Shown here: in pieces, positions 6,446 to 16,281 of the stretch
How positions within the stretch are numbered: position 1 is the stretch's first letter
Layout of the letters: every line of letters begins with the position of its first letter
DNA from: Paenirhizobium naphthalenivorans
GTDB taxonomy: Bacteria; Pseudomonadota; Alphaproteobacteria; Rhizobiales; Rhizobiaceae
Length of the DNA stretch: 64,000 bases
Direction: 5' to 3'
Assembly: GCF_007992095.1 (NCBI RefSeq)
Contig: NZ_BJZP01000023.1
Location: forward strand, 1 to 64,000
Translations under genes and position numbers: made by a program
Notes under the pieces: model-generated
The model's database searches: none
What the model saw: only the letters and a program-made list of their open reading frames with translations
What the model was told of the DNA's origin: nothing

Positions 6446-8965
6446 ATGAGCACGATGGCAAGATCGCTGAAGGGAAGTTTGTCGAAGGGTTGGGAGATCT
6501 TCGCCGATCGCAGTATCTCGACCCATGTTCCCTTCTACGTTCCGATCGAAAACGGCATTATCCGGCTGAAGAACGATTGCCTGGTCTCGACCCTGCGTCT
6601 CACAGGTTTTTCGTTCGAAACGGCCGACATCGAAACGATCAACATGCTGCAGCGGCAGCGAAACTCGGCTTTCCGCGCCATTTCCTCGATTGGCAATTTT
6701 GCGCTCTACACCCATGTTGTCAGGCGCAAGGTCGCACCGTCCTTGCCGGCAACCTTTACCGACCCCTTTATCCAGCGTCTGGACGATGTCTATCAGGCGA
6801 GCATCTCGCGCAACGAGATGTTCGTCAACGACACCTACATCTCGCTCGTCGTGCGCCCGCTGTTCAAACAAGGATCCGCGCTTTCCCGCATCATGGGCAT
6901 CGGTGGCGATGTCGTTCGCAAGGAGCAGTTTCGCTCGATGCGAGACAAATTGGTTGAAGCCACCAAGGCGCTCGAGAAGTCGCTTGCCGCTTACGGTCCC
7001 AAAGTCCTGCGCGACGTACAGCGCATCCAGGTGGATCTTGGCAACGGCAAGACGATCTACCGCGACTTTTCTGAAAGCATGGAGGTCGAGGAGGGAACCT
7101 CCAAAATCTGGTTTTCGGAACAATGCGAATTCTTCTACACGCTGCTGAATGGCGGCCGTGTCCGACCGATCCGGCTCGGCAACCTTCCCATAGACGCGAT
7201 GCTGCCAGCGCGCCGCACATCGATCGGCAACCGAACCATCCATCTTCAGGGCGATACGCCTGGCGATGACCGCTATGCCGCGGTGGTGTCCTTGAAGGAA
7301 TATCCGCCCGAGACGGGCGCCGGCATGCTCGATTACATTCTCAAGCTCCCATTCGAGATGGTGCTTGCCCAATCCATGTCTTTCATTGACGACATGGCCG
7401 CGAGAAGCAGGATCGAGCGCCTCGACCGGCAGCTGTCGAAGGCAGACGAGGGTGGTTCCAGCGTCCAGGCCAATCTCGATCTTGCGCGTGACGAACTGGC
7501 GAGGAAACGCGTTGCCTTCGCCGAGCATCATCTCACCGTCATGCCAGTGGCGAGATCGGCGGCCCAACTCGACGATGGTGTCGCCCTGATCGGCAACGAA
7601 CTTGGTGCGCTGGGTGCCTCCTATGTCCGCGAGGATCTGAACGCGGAACCGGCCTATTGGGCGCAGCTCCCTGGCAATCAGGCCTATATCGCCCGACGTG
7701 CCGTAATCTCGACGCTCAATTGCGCGGGCCTGAGCAGCTTTCACGCCTATCCCTACGGCAAGCCGGACGGCAATCATTGGGGTCCAGCGATCACCATATT
7801 CGAAACGACGTCAGGCACGCCGTTCTTCTTCAACTTTCACCAGGGCGATGTCGGGCACACAACGGTGTTCGGACCGACGGGTTCCGGCAAGACCGTGATC
7901 ATGGCCTTCCTGATCCTTCAGGCCTACCGCGTCAGCCCGCGCCTGAAAACGATCGTCTTCGACAAGGACCGCGGCCTCGACATCATGGTACGGGCGGCGG
8001 GCGGAACCTACATGACGCTCGAACCCGGCGAACCGTCGGGATGGAACCCGCTGCTCCTCGACGATACCGAGGAGAACCGCGTCTTCCTCTATCGTCTCCT
8101 GAGCTTCATGCTAAAGCCGGCGAAGGAAGGCGAAAGCCTGACGCCACAGGAAGAGACCATCATCCGCACCGCGATCAAATCGGTCCTGAAAACGAAGGAC
8201 CGGTCCTATCGCCGACTGTCGTCACTTCGCGCCCTGCTGGCAGGCAGCGAGCGAACGGAGGGAAGCCTGATTGCGCGGCTCGACAAGTGGGTCGATCACG
8301 GACCCTTTGCCTGGCTCTTTGACAATGCCGACGACAATCTCGACGTCTCCCGGCCGATGATCGGCTTCGACATGACGTCTATCCTCGACGATCCACCGGT
8401 GCGAACCGCAGCACTCCTCTACATGTTCCATCGGCTCGACGAGGTTTATGACGGCAAGGCGCCGATCATCAACCTCATGGACGAGGCCTGGAAGCTGCTC
8501 GACGACGACGAATTCAAACGCACCATGAAGGACTATTTCAAGACCATCCGGAAACGGAATGGTCTCGTCATTTTCGGCACGCAGTCGGCCGACGACGTGG
8601 TGCAGTCGAGCGTCAGCCGGACGATCATTGAGCAGACATCGACCAACATCTTTTTCGCCAATCCGAAGGCGGACGAAAACTCCTACATGGAGCATTTCGG
8701 TCTATCCAGGGCTGAATTCGATTGGGTCAAGAATGGCGATCCGGCCTCGCGCTTCATGCTGATCAAGCAGGCAAAGAGCAGCGTAATCGCCCGTGTCGAC
8801 ATGTCCCATATGCCGGAATTCATCAAGGTCCTGTCCGGTCGCGAGGAGACCGTCCGCGAGGTCGAGATGCTGCTCGACGAATATGGCAACGATCCGAAGA
8901 ACTGGCTTTCGAAATTCTGTGACTGGGAGGGGGATGTATCCGATGACCAACGCAAGAATTCCTGA
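6446..8965 (+). CDS. virB4: VirB4-like secretion ATPase
   Basis: 839 aa, full length for the family. It powers pilus biogenesis and substrate transfer at the cytoplasmic base of the channel. The N-terminal CagE/VirB4 domain is followed by a RecA-like ATPase domain with Walker A GPTGSGKTV (about residue 475), Walker B INLMDEAWKLL (about 675) and the downstream FGTQSADD motif (about 710). The 3' end overlaps the next gene by 23 bases. No defects seen. Confidence 0.95.
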   Translation: MSTMARSLKGSLSKGWEIFADRSISTHVPFYVPIENGIIRLKNDCLVSTLRLTGFSFETADIETINMLQRQRNSAFRAISSIGNFALYTHVVRRKVAPSLPATFTDPFIQRLDDVYQASISRNEMFVNDTYISLVVRPLFKQGSALSRIMGIGGDVVRKEQFRSMRDKLVEATKALEKSLAAYGPKVLRDVQRIQVDLGNGKTIYRDFSESMEVEEGTSKIWFSEQCEFFYTLLNGGRVRPIRLGNLPIDAMLPARRTSIGNRTIHLQGDTPGDDRYAAVVSLKEYPPETGAGMLDYILKLPFEMVLAQSMSFIDDMAARSRIERLDRQLSKADEGGSSVQANLDLARDELARKRVAFAEHHLTVMPVARSAAQLDDGVALIGNELGALGASYVREDLNAEPAYWAQLPGNQAYIARRAVISTLNCAGLSSFHAYPYGKPDGNHWGPAITIFETTSGTPFFFNFHQGDVGHTTVFGPTGSGKTVIMAFLILQAYRVSPRLKTIVFDKDRGLDIMVRAAGGTYMTLEPGEPSGWNPLLLDDTEENRVFLYRLLSFMLKPAKEGESLTPQEETIIRTAIKSVLKTKDRSYRRLSSLRALLAGSERTEGSLIARLDKWVDHGPFAWLFDNADDNLDVSRPMIGFDMTSILDDPPVRTAALLYMFHRLDEVYDGKAPIINLMDEAWKLLDDDEFKRTMKDYFKTIRKRNGLVIFGTQSADDVVQSSVSRTIIEQTSTNIFFANPKADENSYMEHFGLSRAEFDWVKNGDPASRFMLIKQAKSSVIARVDMSHMPEFIKVLSGREETVREVEMLLDEYGNDPKNWLSKFCDWEGDVSDDQRKNS

Positions 8966-10115
8966 GCTGGCCACCGTTGGCGCTATCGTGCTCTCCACCT
9001 TACTCACATCCGCACCCGTCTTTGCGCAAGTGCCGGTAATCGATAACGCCCGCCGGAAGATCCAGCAGGCGACGGAGAACTGGTACAAGACCTATCAGTC
9101 GGACACGCAAGCGTTGAAGGGTGCGTCAGGCGGCACGACAGACAGCGTAGCGCCCGGGCAGGGATCCGGTGCGCCGGCGGATTGCTCGGCCGATGGCATG
9201 GCCGGTGAGACCACGCCTGCCAGCCCGTCGAAGCGCACGCATAGCCAGCAGGAGGTCGCCCGTATGGTCGCCGACGAAGCGATCCGCCAGGGGGTCGATC
9301 CCAATTTCGCGCTGGCGATCGCCGAGCAGGAGTCACGCTTTCGCCAATCGGCGCGGTCTCCTGTGGGGGCCACTGGCGTCATGCAACTGATGCCGGGGAC
9401 TGCAGCTGGGCTTGGTGTCAATCCCTACGATCTGCGCGACAATATTCGTGGCGGGGTCAAATACATCAAGCAACTGCAGGGCATGTTCGGTAATCGCTAC
9501 GACCTGATCGCCGCCGGATACAATGCTGGGCCTTATCGTCAGTCCCTCCAGAACGGACGGATACCCAATATTCCCGAGACACAGGACTACGTCAAAAAAG
9601 TCTCGGCCTACTACAGCCGGAACAAGGCTGAGAACGGCGACCGGACCCCGTCGGGCGATGATGTCGAGACGGAAACCGTCAGTGATGCACGCGGATGCGG
9701 GGAGCAGCTGAAAAAGGCGGTCGACCGCAATACTCAGGCGCAGGTCGAACGTGGTTCAGTCTGGAACGAGCTCCTGGGAAAATCGCTTGCGGCAAACCAG
9801 CAATATTTGCAGCGTCTGCAGGCTGGGCTCCAGTCTTCTTCCGCGGCCTTGCGCGGCTCGGGAGGCGGCAACGCCAAGGACCACGATGGTTCGCTCGTCA
9901 TGGCTGAAGTCCAGTGCCCCTCGACCATCATTGATACCGGCAGCACCCGATGCTTTGCGGTGCCAACGACCGCCACCACAGATCAGATTCAGCGTTGGCT
10001 CGAGGACCTTCAGGAGCAGGCACGCGCCAGTGGCGATGTCGCGACCTTTTCGGTGTTGGAGGACCCGGCGCTCGGGCTCGTGACAGTCGTCGACGCCAGG
10101 CCAACGGCAAATTGA
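8943..10115 (+). CDS. Second lytic transglycosylase of the operon, with VirB5-like N-terminus
   Basis: 390 aa. The signal peptide ends at VFA-QVPVIDN (about residue 28). The start of the mature protein (QVPVIDNARRKIQQATENW) resembles that of the VirB5 protein encoded next (QVPVKDAANIAISQEIEKL). The SLT domain is at about 105-220: catalytic Glu E130 in IAEQESRFRQ, then GATGVMQLMPGTAAGLGV and AAGYNAGP. The last 170 residues are not assigned. The ATG at 8943 is chosen because it gives a clean signal peptide; longer frames begin inside virB4. Having two such enzymes in one virB operon is unusual. It could be a VirB5-type surface protein fused to a muramidase, or simply a specialised VirB1 paralogue. 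Confidence 0.85.
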   Translation: MTNARIPELATVGAIVLSTLLTSAPVFAQVPVIDNARRKIQQATENWYKTYQSDTQALKGASGGTTDSVAPGQGSGAPADCSADGMAGETTPASPSKRTHSQQEVARMVADEAIRQGVDPNFALAIAEQESRFRQSARSPVGATGVMQLMPGTAAGLGVNPYDLRDNIRGGVKYIKQLQGMFGNRYDLIAAGYNAGPYRQSLQNGRIPNIPETQDYVKKVSAYYSRNKAENGDRTPSGDDVETETVSDARGCGEQLKKAVDRNTQAQVERGSVWNELLGKSLAANQQYLQRLQAGLQSSSAALRGSGGGNAKDHDGSLVMAEVQCPSTIIDTGSTRCFAVPTTATTDQIQRWLEDLQEQARASGDVATFSVLEDPALGLVTVVDARPTAN

Positions 10116-10140
10116 ACAGGAAGAGAGAGAGGACAGGCAG

Positions 10141-10932
10141 ATGAAGAAAATCGTTGTTGCCGCAGCGCTCAGCATCACCAGCATGTCGCACGCCCTTGCG
10201 CAGGTCCCGGTCAAAGACGCGGCCAATATCGCGATAAGCCAGGAGATCGAAAAGCTCTCGAAGCAGATCCAGGGCGACACGTCGATCGTCAAGGACAATA
10301 CGATCAAGACGCTTCAGGCGATCACTGGCGACCGGTCACAGGATGCAAGCCAGTTTGCCAAGCTCGCCACCGGCAATGGGTTCAGCATGGGCCAGGCGCC
10401 TGATTTCAACAGCATCCTGTCGGGAAACGAAGCGTTGTTCGGCGGCATCAGCGGTGAATTCCAGAACACGGCCGCCAAGCTCATCAACGGGCTCAATCTG
10501 GTGAAAATGGTCGTCGATACCGTCAAGGGCGGCGAGCTTTCAGGCGCCAACCAGGCCTATTCACAAGGCATCAACGCGCTGACGACGCTGACTGCCCTGA
10601 CCGACGCAATGAACAGCGCCACCAAGGACCGGCAGAACGCTTTCATGCAGGCGACGCAGCAGATCGGTACGGCGCAGGATCTCAAGGGCGCGTTGGAACA
10701 GAACACGCAGATGGTGCTGCAGGGTAACCAGACCGCCAACGAGGCCGTCGGCTCGCTGAACAACCAGGTGATGCTGCTGAACCAGCAGTATAAGGCGGCG
10801 CTTGCAACCTCATCCCAGAACCTCAAGACGTTCGCAACGCTTCCCGACAGCGTGATGCGCGATGGCGGTGGTGGCGCGGGCGAGGCTTCGATTCGCGAGC
10901 AGCTGCAGGCATTCGAGGAGCAGAACCAGTGA
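10141..10932 (+). CDS. virB5: VirB5-like minor pilin
   Basis: 263 aa. Signal peptide MKKIVVAAALSITSMSHALA, mature start QVPVKD. The body is helical and rich in Gln, Asn and Ala with no membrane segment, as in VirB5/TrbJ proteins that sit at the pilus tip and may contact the recipient. A good RBS precedes the start (GGAAGAGAGAGG). It lies between the second transglycosylase and a small lipoprotein, in canonical order before virB6. Sequence conservation in this family is weak, so the call rests on length, signal and position. Confidence 0.82.
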   Translation: MKKIVVAAALSITSMSHALAQVPVKDAANIAISQEIEKLSKQIQGDTSIVKDNTIKTLQAITGDRSQDASQFAKLATGNGFSMGQAPDFNSILSGNEALFGGISGEFQNTAAKLINGLNLVKMVVDTVKGGELSGANQAYSQGINALTTLTALTDAMNSATKDRQNAFMQATQQIGTAQDLKGALEQNTQMVLQGNQTANEAVGSLNNQVMLLNQQYKAALATSSQNLKTFATLPDSVMRDGGGGAGEASIREQLQAFEEQNQ

Positions 10933-11147
10933 GGTTTATCCCTGTGCTGGTCATCGCCCTTATCATTTTGTCCGGATGCGCAAGCAAGTACGAACAGCTG
11001 GCCAAATGCTCAGCCGACGAGAACCCCGTGCCGGCGCTCGGCTACGAGGCACAGCAGGAACCGACGGCGCCGCAACAGGCGCTCACGGAAATCGTCAGCA
11101 GTGATTGCGGTCCGATGCGACCCGTCAATTCCTTCCAGGGGGAATGA
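10929..11147 (+). CDS. Small lipoprotein, VirB7/EexN-like
   Basis: 72 aa, GTG start overlapping the virB5 stop. The signal ends in the lipobox LSGC (Cys at residue 16). Such small lipoproteins sit between virB5 and virB6 or virB8 in many operons. They either stabilise VirB9 in the outer membrane (VirB7) or block uptake of a related plasmid (EexN/TrbK entry exclusion). Three more cysteines are present (CSADEN, DCGP). Both roles are possible; the position before virB6 is often that of an entry-exclusion gene. Confidence 0.75.
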   Translation: MRFIPVLVIALIILSGCASKYEQLAKCSADENPVPALGYEAQQEPTAPQQALTEIVSSDCGPMRPVNSFQGE

Positions 11148-12220
11148 TGGATCCGGTCAGCTACGCCGTGAATTTTTATGGCGATGCACTCGCATACTTC
11201 GACAAGATCAACGAGGCGTCGCTGGAGAAAGCCTGGGGGCTGTTCGCCGAGAACAGCAATCTGGTCTCATCGATCCTGGCACTGTTTCTCATTCTCTATT
11301 TTCTCTGGGGCGCGCTCGGCCTGTCGAGCGTATCTCTTCAGGACATGGCGATCACGGCCTCGAAACTCGCGTTTGCCTATGCGCTGGTCATGTCCTGGGC
11401 CACCTTCTACGACAATATCGGCCAGATCGTTCTGACGTCACCACAGGACCTCGGTGCTGCCATTTCCTCGGCGATGGGCGGGCAGGCGGCCGGCTCCGAT
11501 CTTGCCTCTCAGGTCGCGAGCATGTCCCGCAAGGTCTACGACTTTGCCATGCAGCTCTTCAATTCCTACGAATCCGGGTGGATGCCGAACGTCACCGGCG
11601 CGGTGGTGGTGTTCATCGTTCTCGTTTTTGGACTCCTGCCAATGTTGCTGATCCTGACCGGAGTGACGCTGTTCGCCAAGATGATCACCGCAGTCATGCT
11701 GGCTATCGGCCCGATCGCCATCCTTTCCTATTTCTTCGGTATCACGCGTTTTGTCTTCGAGGCCTGGGTCAGGGGCATCGCCTACGGCATGTTCATGCTG
11801 CTTTTCACCTACGTCATGGCCGGACTGTCGTTCGGCTTCCTGATCGGCATGATGGATACGATCAATGGCGAAATGGCAACCAAGGAAAACGCGCTCGCCA
11901 TCGTAGTGGCCATGGTGCTCTACCTGGCGCTGATCTCCTATTTCATTTTCCAGGTACCTGAATTCGCGAGGACATTTGCCTATAGCTCGATGACAGCGAA
12001 TACGCCTGGTGGCGGCGGTGTTAGCACAATGTACGGCGCTGCCCGCGCGAGACTCGGTTCCAGCACTTCCAGAAGCGGACAGGCCGCCGCGGTGGCCCTC
12101 GGGATGTTGGCCGGACCGAAAGGCGCGGCCGCAGCGGCGGCCCTCGCCAGCCGCGGCACGATGGCGGGTGCCGGCGCGCTCGGCCGGATGCTGACCATGC
12201 GCCGGCGTAGCGGTGAATGA
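11147..12220 (+). CDS. virB6: VirB6-like polytopic membrane protein
   Basis: 357 aa. Several membrane helices (about 45-65, 75-95, 145-190, 195-215, 225-250, 265-285), as in VirB6/TrbL, which forms part of the inner-membrane channel. The C-terminal 70 residues are cytoplasmic and rich in Gly, Ala, Arg and Ser. Two ATGs at 11144 and 11147 follow AGGGGGA; the second gives better spacing and overlaps the preceding stop by one base. Confidence 0.88.
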   Translation: MDPVSYAVNFYGDALAYFDKINEASLEKAWGLFAENSNLVSSILALFLILYFLWGALGLSSVSLQDMAITASKLAFAYALVMSWATFYDNIGQIVLTSPQDLGAAISSAMGGQAAGSDLASQVASMSRKVYDFAMQLFNSYESGWMPNVTGAVVVFIVLVFGLLPMLLILTGVTLFAKMITAVMLAIGPIAILSYFFGITRFVFEAWVRGIAYGMFMLLFTYVMAGLSFGFLIGMMDTINGEMATKENALAIVVAMVLYLALISYFIFQVPEFARTFAYSSMTANTPGGGGVSTMYGAARARLGSSTSRSGQAAAVALGMLAGPKGAAAAAALASRGTMAGAGALGRMLTMRRRSGE

Positions 12221-12320
12221 GGCGAGAAATGCGCGGGTCGAATCCAGCTTTTCCAGATGTAAGCCGGGTCTGACCGACGACGCAACTCGCAAACCTTAAC
12301 GACGAACATGATTTTGGGGA

Positions 12321-13061
12321 TTGAACTTGGCATTGTTCAGAAAGCAATTGCGTACCACACCGACCGACCAGGTCGCCGGTCCGCAGGACATATACGATCA
12401 GCACCTTTCCTGGGGTGAGAAAAACCGATCACTTCGTACCTTGATCGGCGTCATCCTGCTGGGGTTTGCCGTGGCCGGCTGGGCCGTCGCAGGTGTGCTG
12501 TCGTTTTCGGTGGCGCAGCTCTTTCCGCTTGTTCGCACCGAGGTCGTTCCGCTGATCGTCGATCGGAACACGGGTTACATGGAGACGGTAACCACGCTCG
12601 ATAAAGACCGTGCGACGGTTTCGGAAAACCAGGCCGTGCGCGCAGCATTCGCCGGCAATTACGTCATTCGCCGCGAGACCTACGATCCCCGCTATCTATC
12701 GGATAATTTCGACATGATTGCGCTGTGGTCAGAACCGGGCTCACAGGCCTTCAAGGATTACGAGACCTGGATGAACCCCTCCAATCCGAGGGGACCGGTC
12801 AAGATGCTCGGCGCAACCGGAGAAATCCGCCCGGAAATCCTCTCGGTCAATCCGCTTAATCCATCGACCATGGCTGTTCGCTTCGAAACAAGGGAACGTC
12901 GCCGTGGTGGCGATGTCGTCACGCGCTGGTCGGCGACGATACGCTACCGGCAAATCAACCTGCCCGCCAGCAACCGGGTCCGTCTCTTCAATCCTCTCGG
13001 CTTTGTCGTGACCGAATATGCAAGGGTCCCCGAAACCATGCCGTCGGGGATCACGCCATGA
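12321..13061 (+). CDS. virB8: VirB8-like periplasmic assembly factor
   Basis: 246 aa. A short cytoplasmic part, one membrane helix (about residues 45-67), then an NTF2-like periplasmic domain with the characteristic YDPRYLSDNFD and YRQINLP motifs. VirB8 nucleates channel assembly and contacts VirB9 and VirB10. The start is unusual: TTG at 12321, or more likely TTG at 12327, which lies 6 bases after GGGGA and gives MALFRKQL. About 100 bases without a gene separate it from virB6. It overlaps virB9 by 4 bases. Confidence 0.9.
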   Translation: MNLALFRKQLRTTPTDQVAGPQDIYDQHLSWGEKNRSLRTLIGVILLGFAVAGWAVAGVLSFSVAQLFPLVRTEVVPLIVDRNTGYMETVTTLDKDRATVSENQAVRAAFAGNYVIRRETYDPRYLSDNFDMIALWSEPGSQAFKDYETWMNPSNPRGPVKMLGATGEIRPEILSVNPLNPSTMAVRFETRERRRGGDVVTRWSATIRYRQINLPASNRVRLFNPLGFVVTEYARVPETMPSGITP

Positions 13062-13891
13062 TGAGGCGGACGGCAGCAATTTCCCTCCTGGTACTGCTCG
13101 GGCCGCTGGCTGCACATGCTGAACTGGTCGCCCGGCCGGGACGCCTCGACCCAAGAATCCGGTCACTTCCCTATTCGGCCGAGCAGGTCTTCCTCGTAAC
13201 GGGCACCTACGGGCTGGTCACGACGATCCTCTTCGGCGCCGATGAGGACATAACACAGGTCGTCGCCGGCGATACAGTCTCCTGGCAGATCCTCACTTCG
13301 GCTGATCGGCGCTCGCTCACCCTGAAACCGATGGAGAAGGACGCGGCCACCAACCTGTCGGTGGTCACGACGAAGCGAACCTATTCCTTCGACCTGCGTG
13401 TCAACGACACCAAAGCGATGCAGAACCAGACCTTCAAGTTGCGCTTCACCTATCCGGAAGACGCGGGTCTCAAAGGCACGGCGGAGCTCTGGAAACAGGC
13501 GCAGGATGCGCAGCGCAATCCCAACATCAAGAATATCCGCCGCGACAAGGTCAATTACGACTACGGGTTCAAGGGCAGCGACGGAGCCAAACCGCTCTGG
13601 GTCTTCGACGATGGATTGAAGACCTTCATGAAATTCACCGGTGACATCCCGGCAATCTTCATCGTCGATGGCAGGCGCCGCGAGAGCCTGGTGAATTATC
13701 GCCGCGAGGCCGACTACATCGTTATCGACAAGGTCTCGCGGCAATGGACGCTGCGCTTTGGTACCGAAGCCGAAACCTGCCTTTTCAATCTGAGGACAAC
13801 GCCTGCCGATATACCGGCGCCGATCGAGGGCGCGGTATCGCCGAAGCGAATTGGCAGCGGGACATCCAACCAACAATCGCAATCAAGATAG
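13058..13891 (+). CDS. virB9: VirB9-like outer-membrane core protein
   Basis: 277 aa, usual length. The signal peptide ends at AHA-ELVARPG (about 22). The N-terminal part is typical (DPRIRSLPYSAEQVFLVTG), with TTILFGADEDI; the C-terminal CagX domain includes NYDYGFKG, PLWVFDDGLKTFMKF and PAIFIVDGRR. VirB9 forms the outer-membrane core complex with VirB7 and VirB10. It is translationally coupled to virB8 (4-base overlap). Confidence 0.95.
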   Translation: MMRRTAAISLLVLLGPLAAHAELVARPGRLDPRIRSLPYSAEQVFLVTGTYGLVTTILFGADEDITQVVAGDTVSWQILTSADRRSLTLKPMEKDAATNLSVVTTKRTYSFDLRVNDTKAMQNQTFKLRFTYPEDAGLKGTAELWKQAQDAQRNPNIKNIRRDKVNYDYGFKGSDGAKPLWVFDDGLKTFMKFTGDIPAIFIVDGRRRESLVNYRREADYIVIDKVSRQWTLRFGTEAETCLFNLRTTPADIPAPIEGAVSPKRIGSGTSNQQSQSR

Positions 13892-13900
13892 GAGGCGCTC

Positions 13901-15235
13901 ATGTCGGATCCCAACTACCATTCCATCGACGCTGATGCATCCATCGGCGGACAGGTCAGGCGCGGTGGTATAGGCCTCATGCGCCCGTTTGCAGTCGTCG
14001 CCAGCATCGCCGGCGTTGGTGTCGTCCTGTATTTCCTTCTGGCGGGTGGGGAGGCAGAGCCGCCGATCGACACGACCCCTCGCGAGGAATTCCGGCCGGT
14101 CCAGACACCGAGAAATGAAGGGTTCCGGACGCCGTCACCGCCACCGCTGCCCACGGTCGAAGTCCCCGCAGCACCACCTCCGCCTCCGCCACCACCGGCG
14201 CCGCGGGTGCCGGCCTCAGCTCCTGTCGCACCGCCTGCGGACATCGATTGCTCCCGGGGCAAAAATCCCGACGACCCGAAATGCATTGAGCTGGAGCGGA
14301 AGGCGAAGTTGCTGGAGCGCGTCCGCTCCTCCGCCATGGTCTTCGACCAATCCGACCAGACGAGAAGCGCTTCGGCGACGTCGTCCGACGCTGCTGGCGC
14401 AGGTCCGTTTGGGGCGAGTAGCACGGCCAGTGCATCAAATACCGTTACTGGAGATGGCGGCGGGGCTGTCGATGGCGATCGGGCCTTCCTGAAGGCGATG
14501 GGCGGACAGGGGGTGGAGGTGTCGGCCGCCACAGAAAATCGCCGTACCGATGCCTGGATACCGCAGGGCACGATGATCCGCGGTACGCTCGAAACAGCCA
14601 TCAACTCCGATCTCGCCGGGATGGTGAAGGGGATTGTGCGTGAGGACGTCTATTCCTTCGATGGCCGTCGTATTCTTATCCCCGCCGGATCCTCGCTGAT
14701 CGGTGATTACAAGTCCGGCGTCCAGAGGGGGCAGGAGCGGATCCTGATTGTCTGGACGCGGATGATCCGCGGCGACGGCGTCTCGGTGCAGCTCGGTTCC
14801 TATGGGACGGACCGTCTTGGCCGTTCGGGCATGACCGGCATGGTCGACAGAAAGAATTGGGAGCGGTTCGGACCGCCGGCGCTGATGACGCTGATCGGCG
14901 GCGCGACACAGTACATCGCGCAGCTTGGCCAGAAGGAAGACAGCTACATCACCATCGTTAACGACAACGGCACGGTCACCCGTATCCCGCAGGATAATGG
15001 GGAAAGTTCTCAGGACCGCGCCCGCTCGATAGCCGCAGAAACCATTGCATCGGGTATCCAGCAAATGGCAGCAACGGCGTTTGAGGATTCCCGCAACATC
15101 CGTCCGACCATTCACATTCCGCAGGGCTCCGATATCAATGTCTTCGTGACGCGCGATCTCGATTTTGCCGGCCTCTATCCTGACCCGGTGCGCGAAGAGT
15201 TCGAGCGGTTGCGCAAAGTGAGATACGGCAAATGA
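13901..15235 (+). CDS. virB10: VirB10-like energy sensor and channel protein
   Basis: 444 aa. Cytoplasmic N-terminus, one membrane helix (about 27-48), a Pro-rich periplasmic stretch (about 60-110), then the TrbI/VirB10 domain: IPQGTMIRGTLETAINSDLAG and VYSFDGRRILIPAGSSLIGDY (about 224-275). VirB10 spans both membranes and signals ATP use to the outer gate. RBS AGGAGG lies 6 bases before the ATG. It overlaps virB11 by 4 bases. Confidence 0.95.
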   Translation: MSDPNYHSIDADASIGGQVRRGGIGLMRPFAVVASIAGVGVVLYFLLAGGEAEPPIDTTPREEFRPVQTPRNEGFRTPSPPPLPTVEVPAAPPPPPPPPAPRVPASAPVAPPADIDCSRGKNPDDPKCIELERKAKLLERVRSSAMVFDQSDQTRSASATSSDAAGAGPFGASSTASASNTVTGDGGGAVDGDRAFLKAMGGQGVEVSAATENRRTDAWIPQGTMIRGTLETAINSDLAGMVKGIVREDVYSFDGRRILIPAGSSLIGDYKSGVQRGQERILIVWTRMIRGDGVSVQLGSYGTDRLGRSGMTGMVDRKNWERFGPPALMTLIGGATQYIAQLGQKEDSYITIVNDNGTVTRIPQDNGESSQDRARSIAAETIASGIQQMAATAFEDSRNIRPTIHIPQGSDINVFVTRDLDFAGLYPDPVREEFERLRKVRYGK

Positions 15236-16281
15236 ATGCCCGCCCCCAGATTTCCGCCGAACAGCACTTTCTGACCGAGGCGCTCGAGCCGATCCGGCTG
15301 TTCCTCGACGACCCCGCTGTCGTCGAAATCTCTTGCCAGCGCAGCAACGAAGTCTGGCTGGAGAAGATCGGCCAGCTCCGGATGGTGCGCCATGAAATCT
15401 CCGGACTGGACCAGGATGTCATCCGCCACATGGCGTCTCGCGCCGCTTCCTTCACAAAGCAGACGATCAATGCGGAGAATCCACTTTTGTCGGCGACACT
15501 GACAGGCGGCGAGCGCGTTCAGTTTGTTCTGAGCCCGACCTCGGCAACCGGTCACGCTTTCTCGATCCGCAAGCAGTTCATCCGACGGTTCGACCTCAAC
15601 GACTATGAGGAAGCGGGCGCCTTCCGTTTCACCAAGGTCACCGGTGACGATTATCTCGATGATGTTGATATCGAGCTCTCGCGATTGTTGCGGATCGGAA
15701 AGGCGCGGGCTTTTCTGGAGCTGGCAGCCGCCAATCATCGCAGCATGCTGATCTCGGGTGGCACCTCCACCGGCAAGACGACCTTTCTCAACACGATGCT
15801 GACGGCAATCCCGAACCACGAGCGTTTCATCCTCATGCAGGACACGGCCGAGCTCGAACCCCGCCAGGAAAACGTCGTCTCGTTGCTGGTCTCGAAGGGC
15901 GGACAAGGGGAGGCGAGGGTGACAATGGGCGACCTGCTGGCGACGGCGCTTCGTCTCCGTCCCGACCGTATCTTCATGGGGGAGCTGCGCGGCGACGAGG
16001 CGTTCGATTTTTTGAATGCGATCAACACCGGTCACCCTGGCTCGATGTCAACGATCCACGCCAACTCGCCGCACCATGCCTTCAACCGCCTCTCGACGCT
16101 GGTGCTGAACAGCAATGTCCGCATGGAACGCGATGATATCATTCGCTATATCCGCTCGATCATCCCGATCGTAGTCCAGTTGAAGAAGAGCGATGCCGCC
16201 GGCGGTCGCGGTGTCAGCGAGATCTATTTTGCCGACGAGGTTGATGAACATGGCCAGCGTATACACGGACGGAGAGATTGA
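15232..16281 (+). CDS. virB11: VirB11-like traffic ATPase
   Basis: 349 aa. A hexameric ATPase at the inner face of the channel that switches between pilus building and substrate export. Walker A GGTSTGKTTFL (about 175-185), Asp box LMQDTAELEP (about 201), Walker B RIFMGELRGDEAFDFL (about 245), His box NTGHPGSMSTIHAN (about 263-276). All motifs are intact. Its 3' end overlaps virD4 by 32 bases. Confidence 0.96.
   Translation: MNARPQISAEQHFLTEALEPIRLFLDDPAVVEISCQRSNEVWLEKIGQLRMVRHEISGLDQDVIRHMASRAASFTKQTINAENPLLSATLTGGERVQFVLSPTSATGHAFSIRKQFIRRFDLNDYEEAGAFRFTKVTGDDYLDDVDIELSRLLRIGKARAFLELAAANHRSMLISGGTSTGKTTFLNTMLTAIPNHERFILMQDTAELEPRQENVVSLLVSKGGQGEARVTMGDLLATALRLRPDRIFMGELRGDEAFDFLNAINTGHPGSMSTIHANSPHHAFNRLSTLVLNSNVRMERDDIIRYIRSIIPIVVQLKKSDAAGGRGVSEIYFADEVDEHGQRIHGRRD

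Noticed and set aside
6140..7777. 545-residue open frame on the minus strand opposite virB3 and virB4
   Set aside because: It mirrors the codon structure of virB4, whose product is unmistakable; no RBS and no recognisable product.
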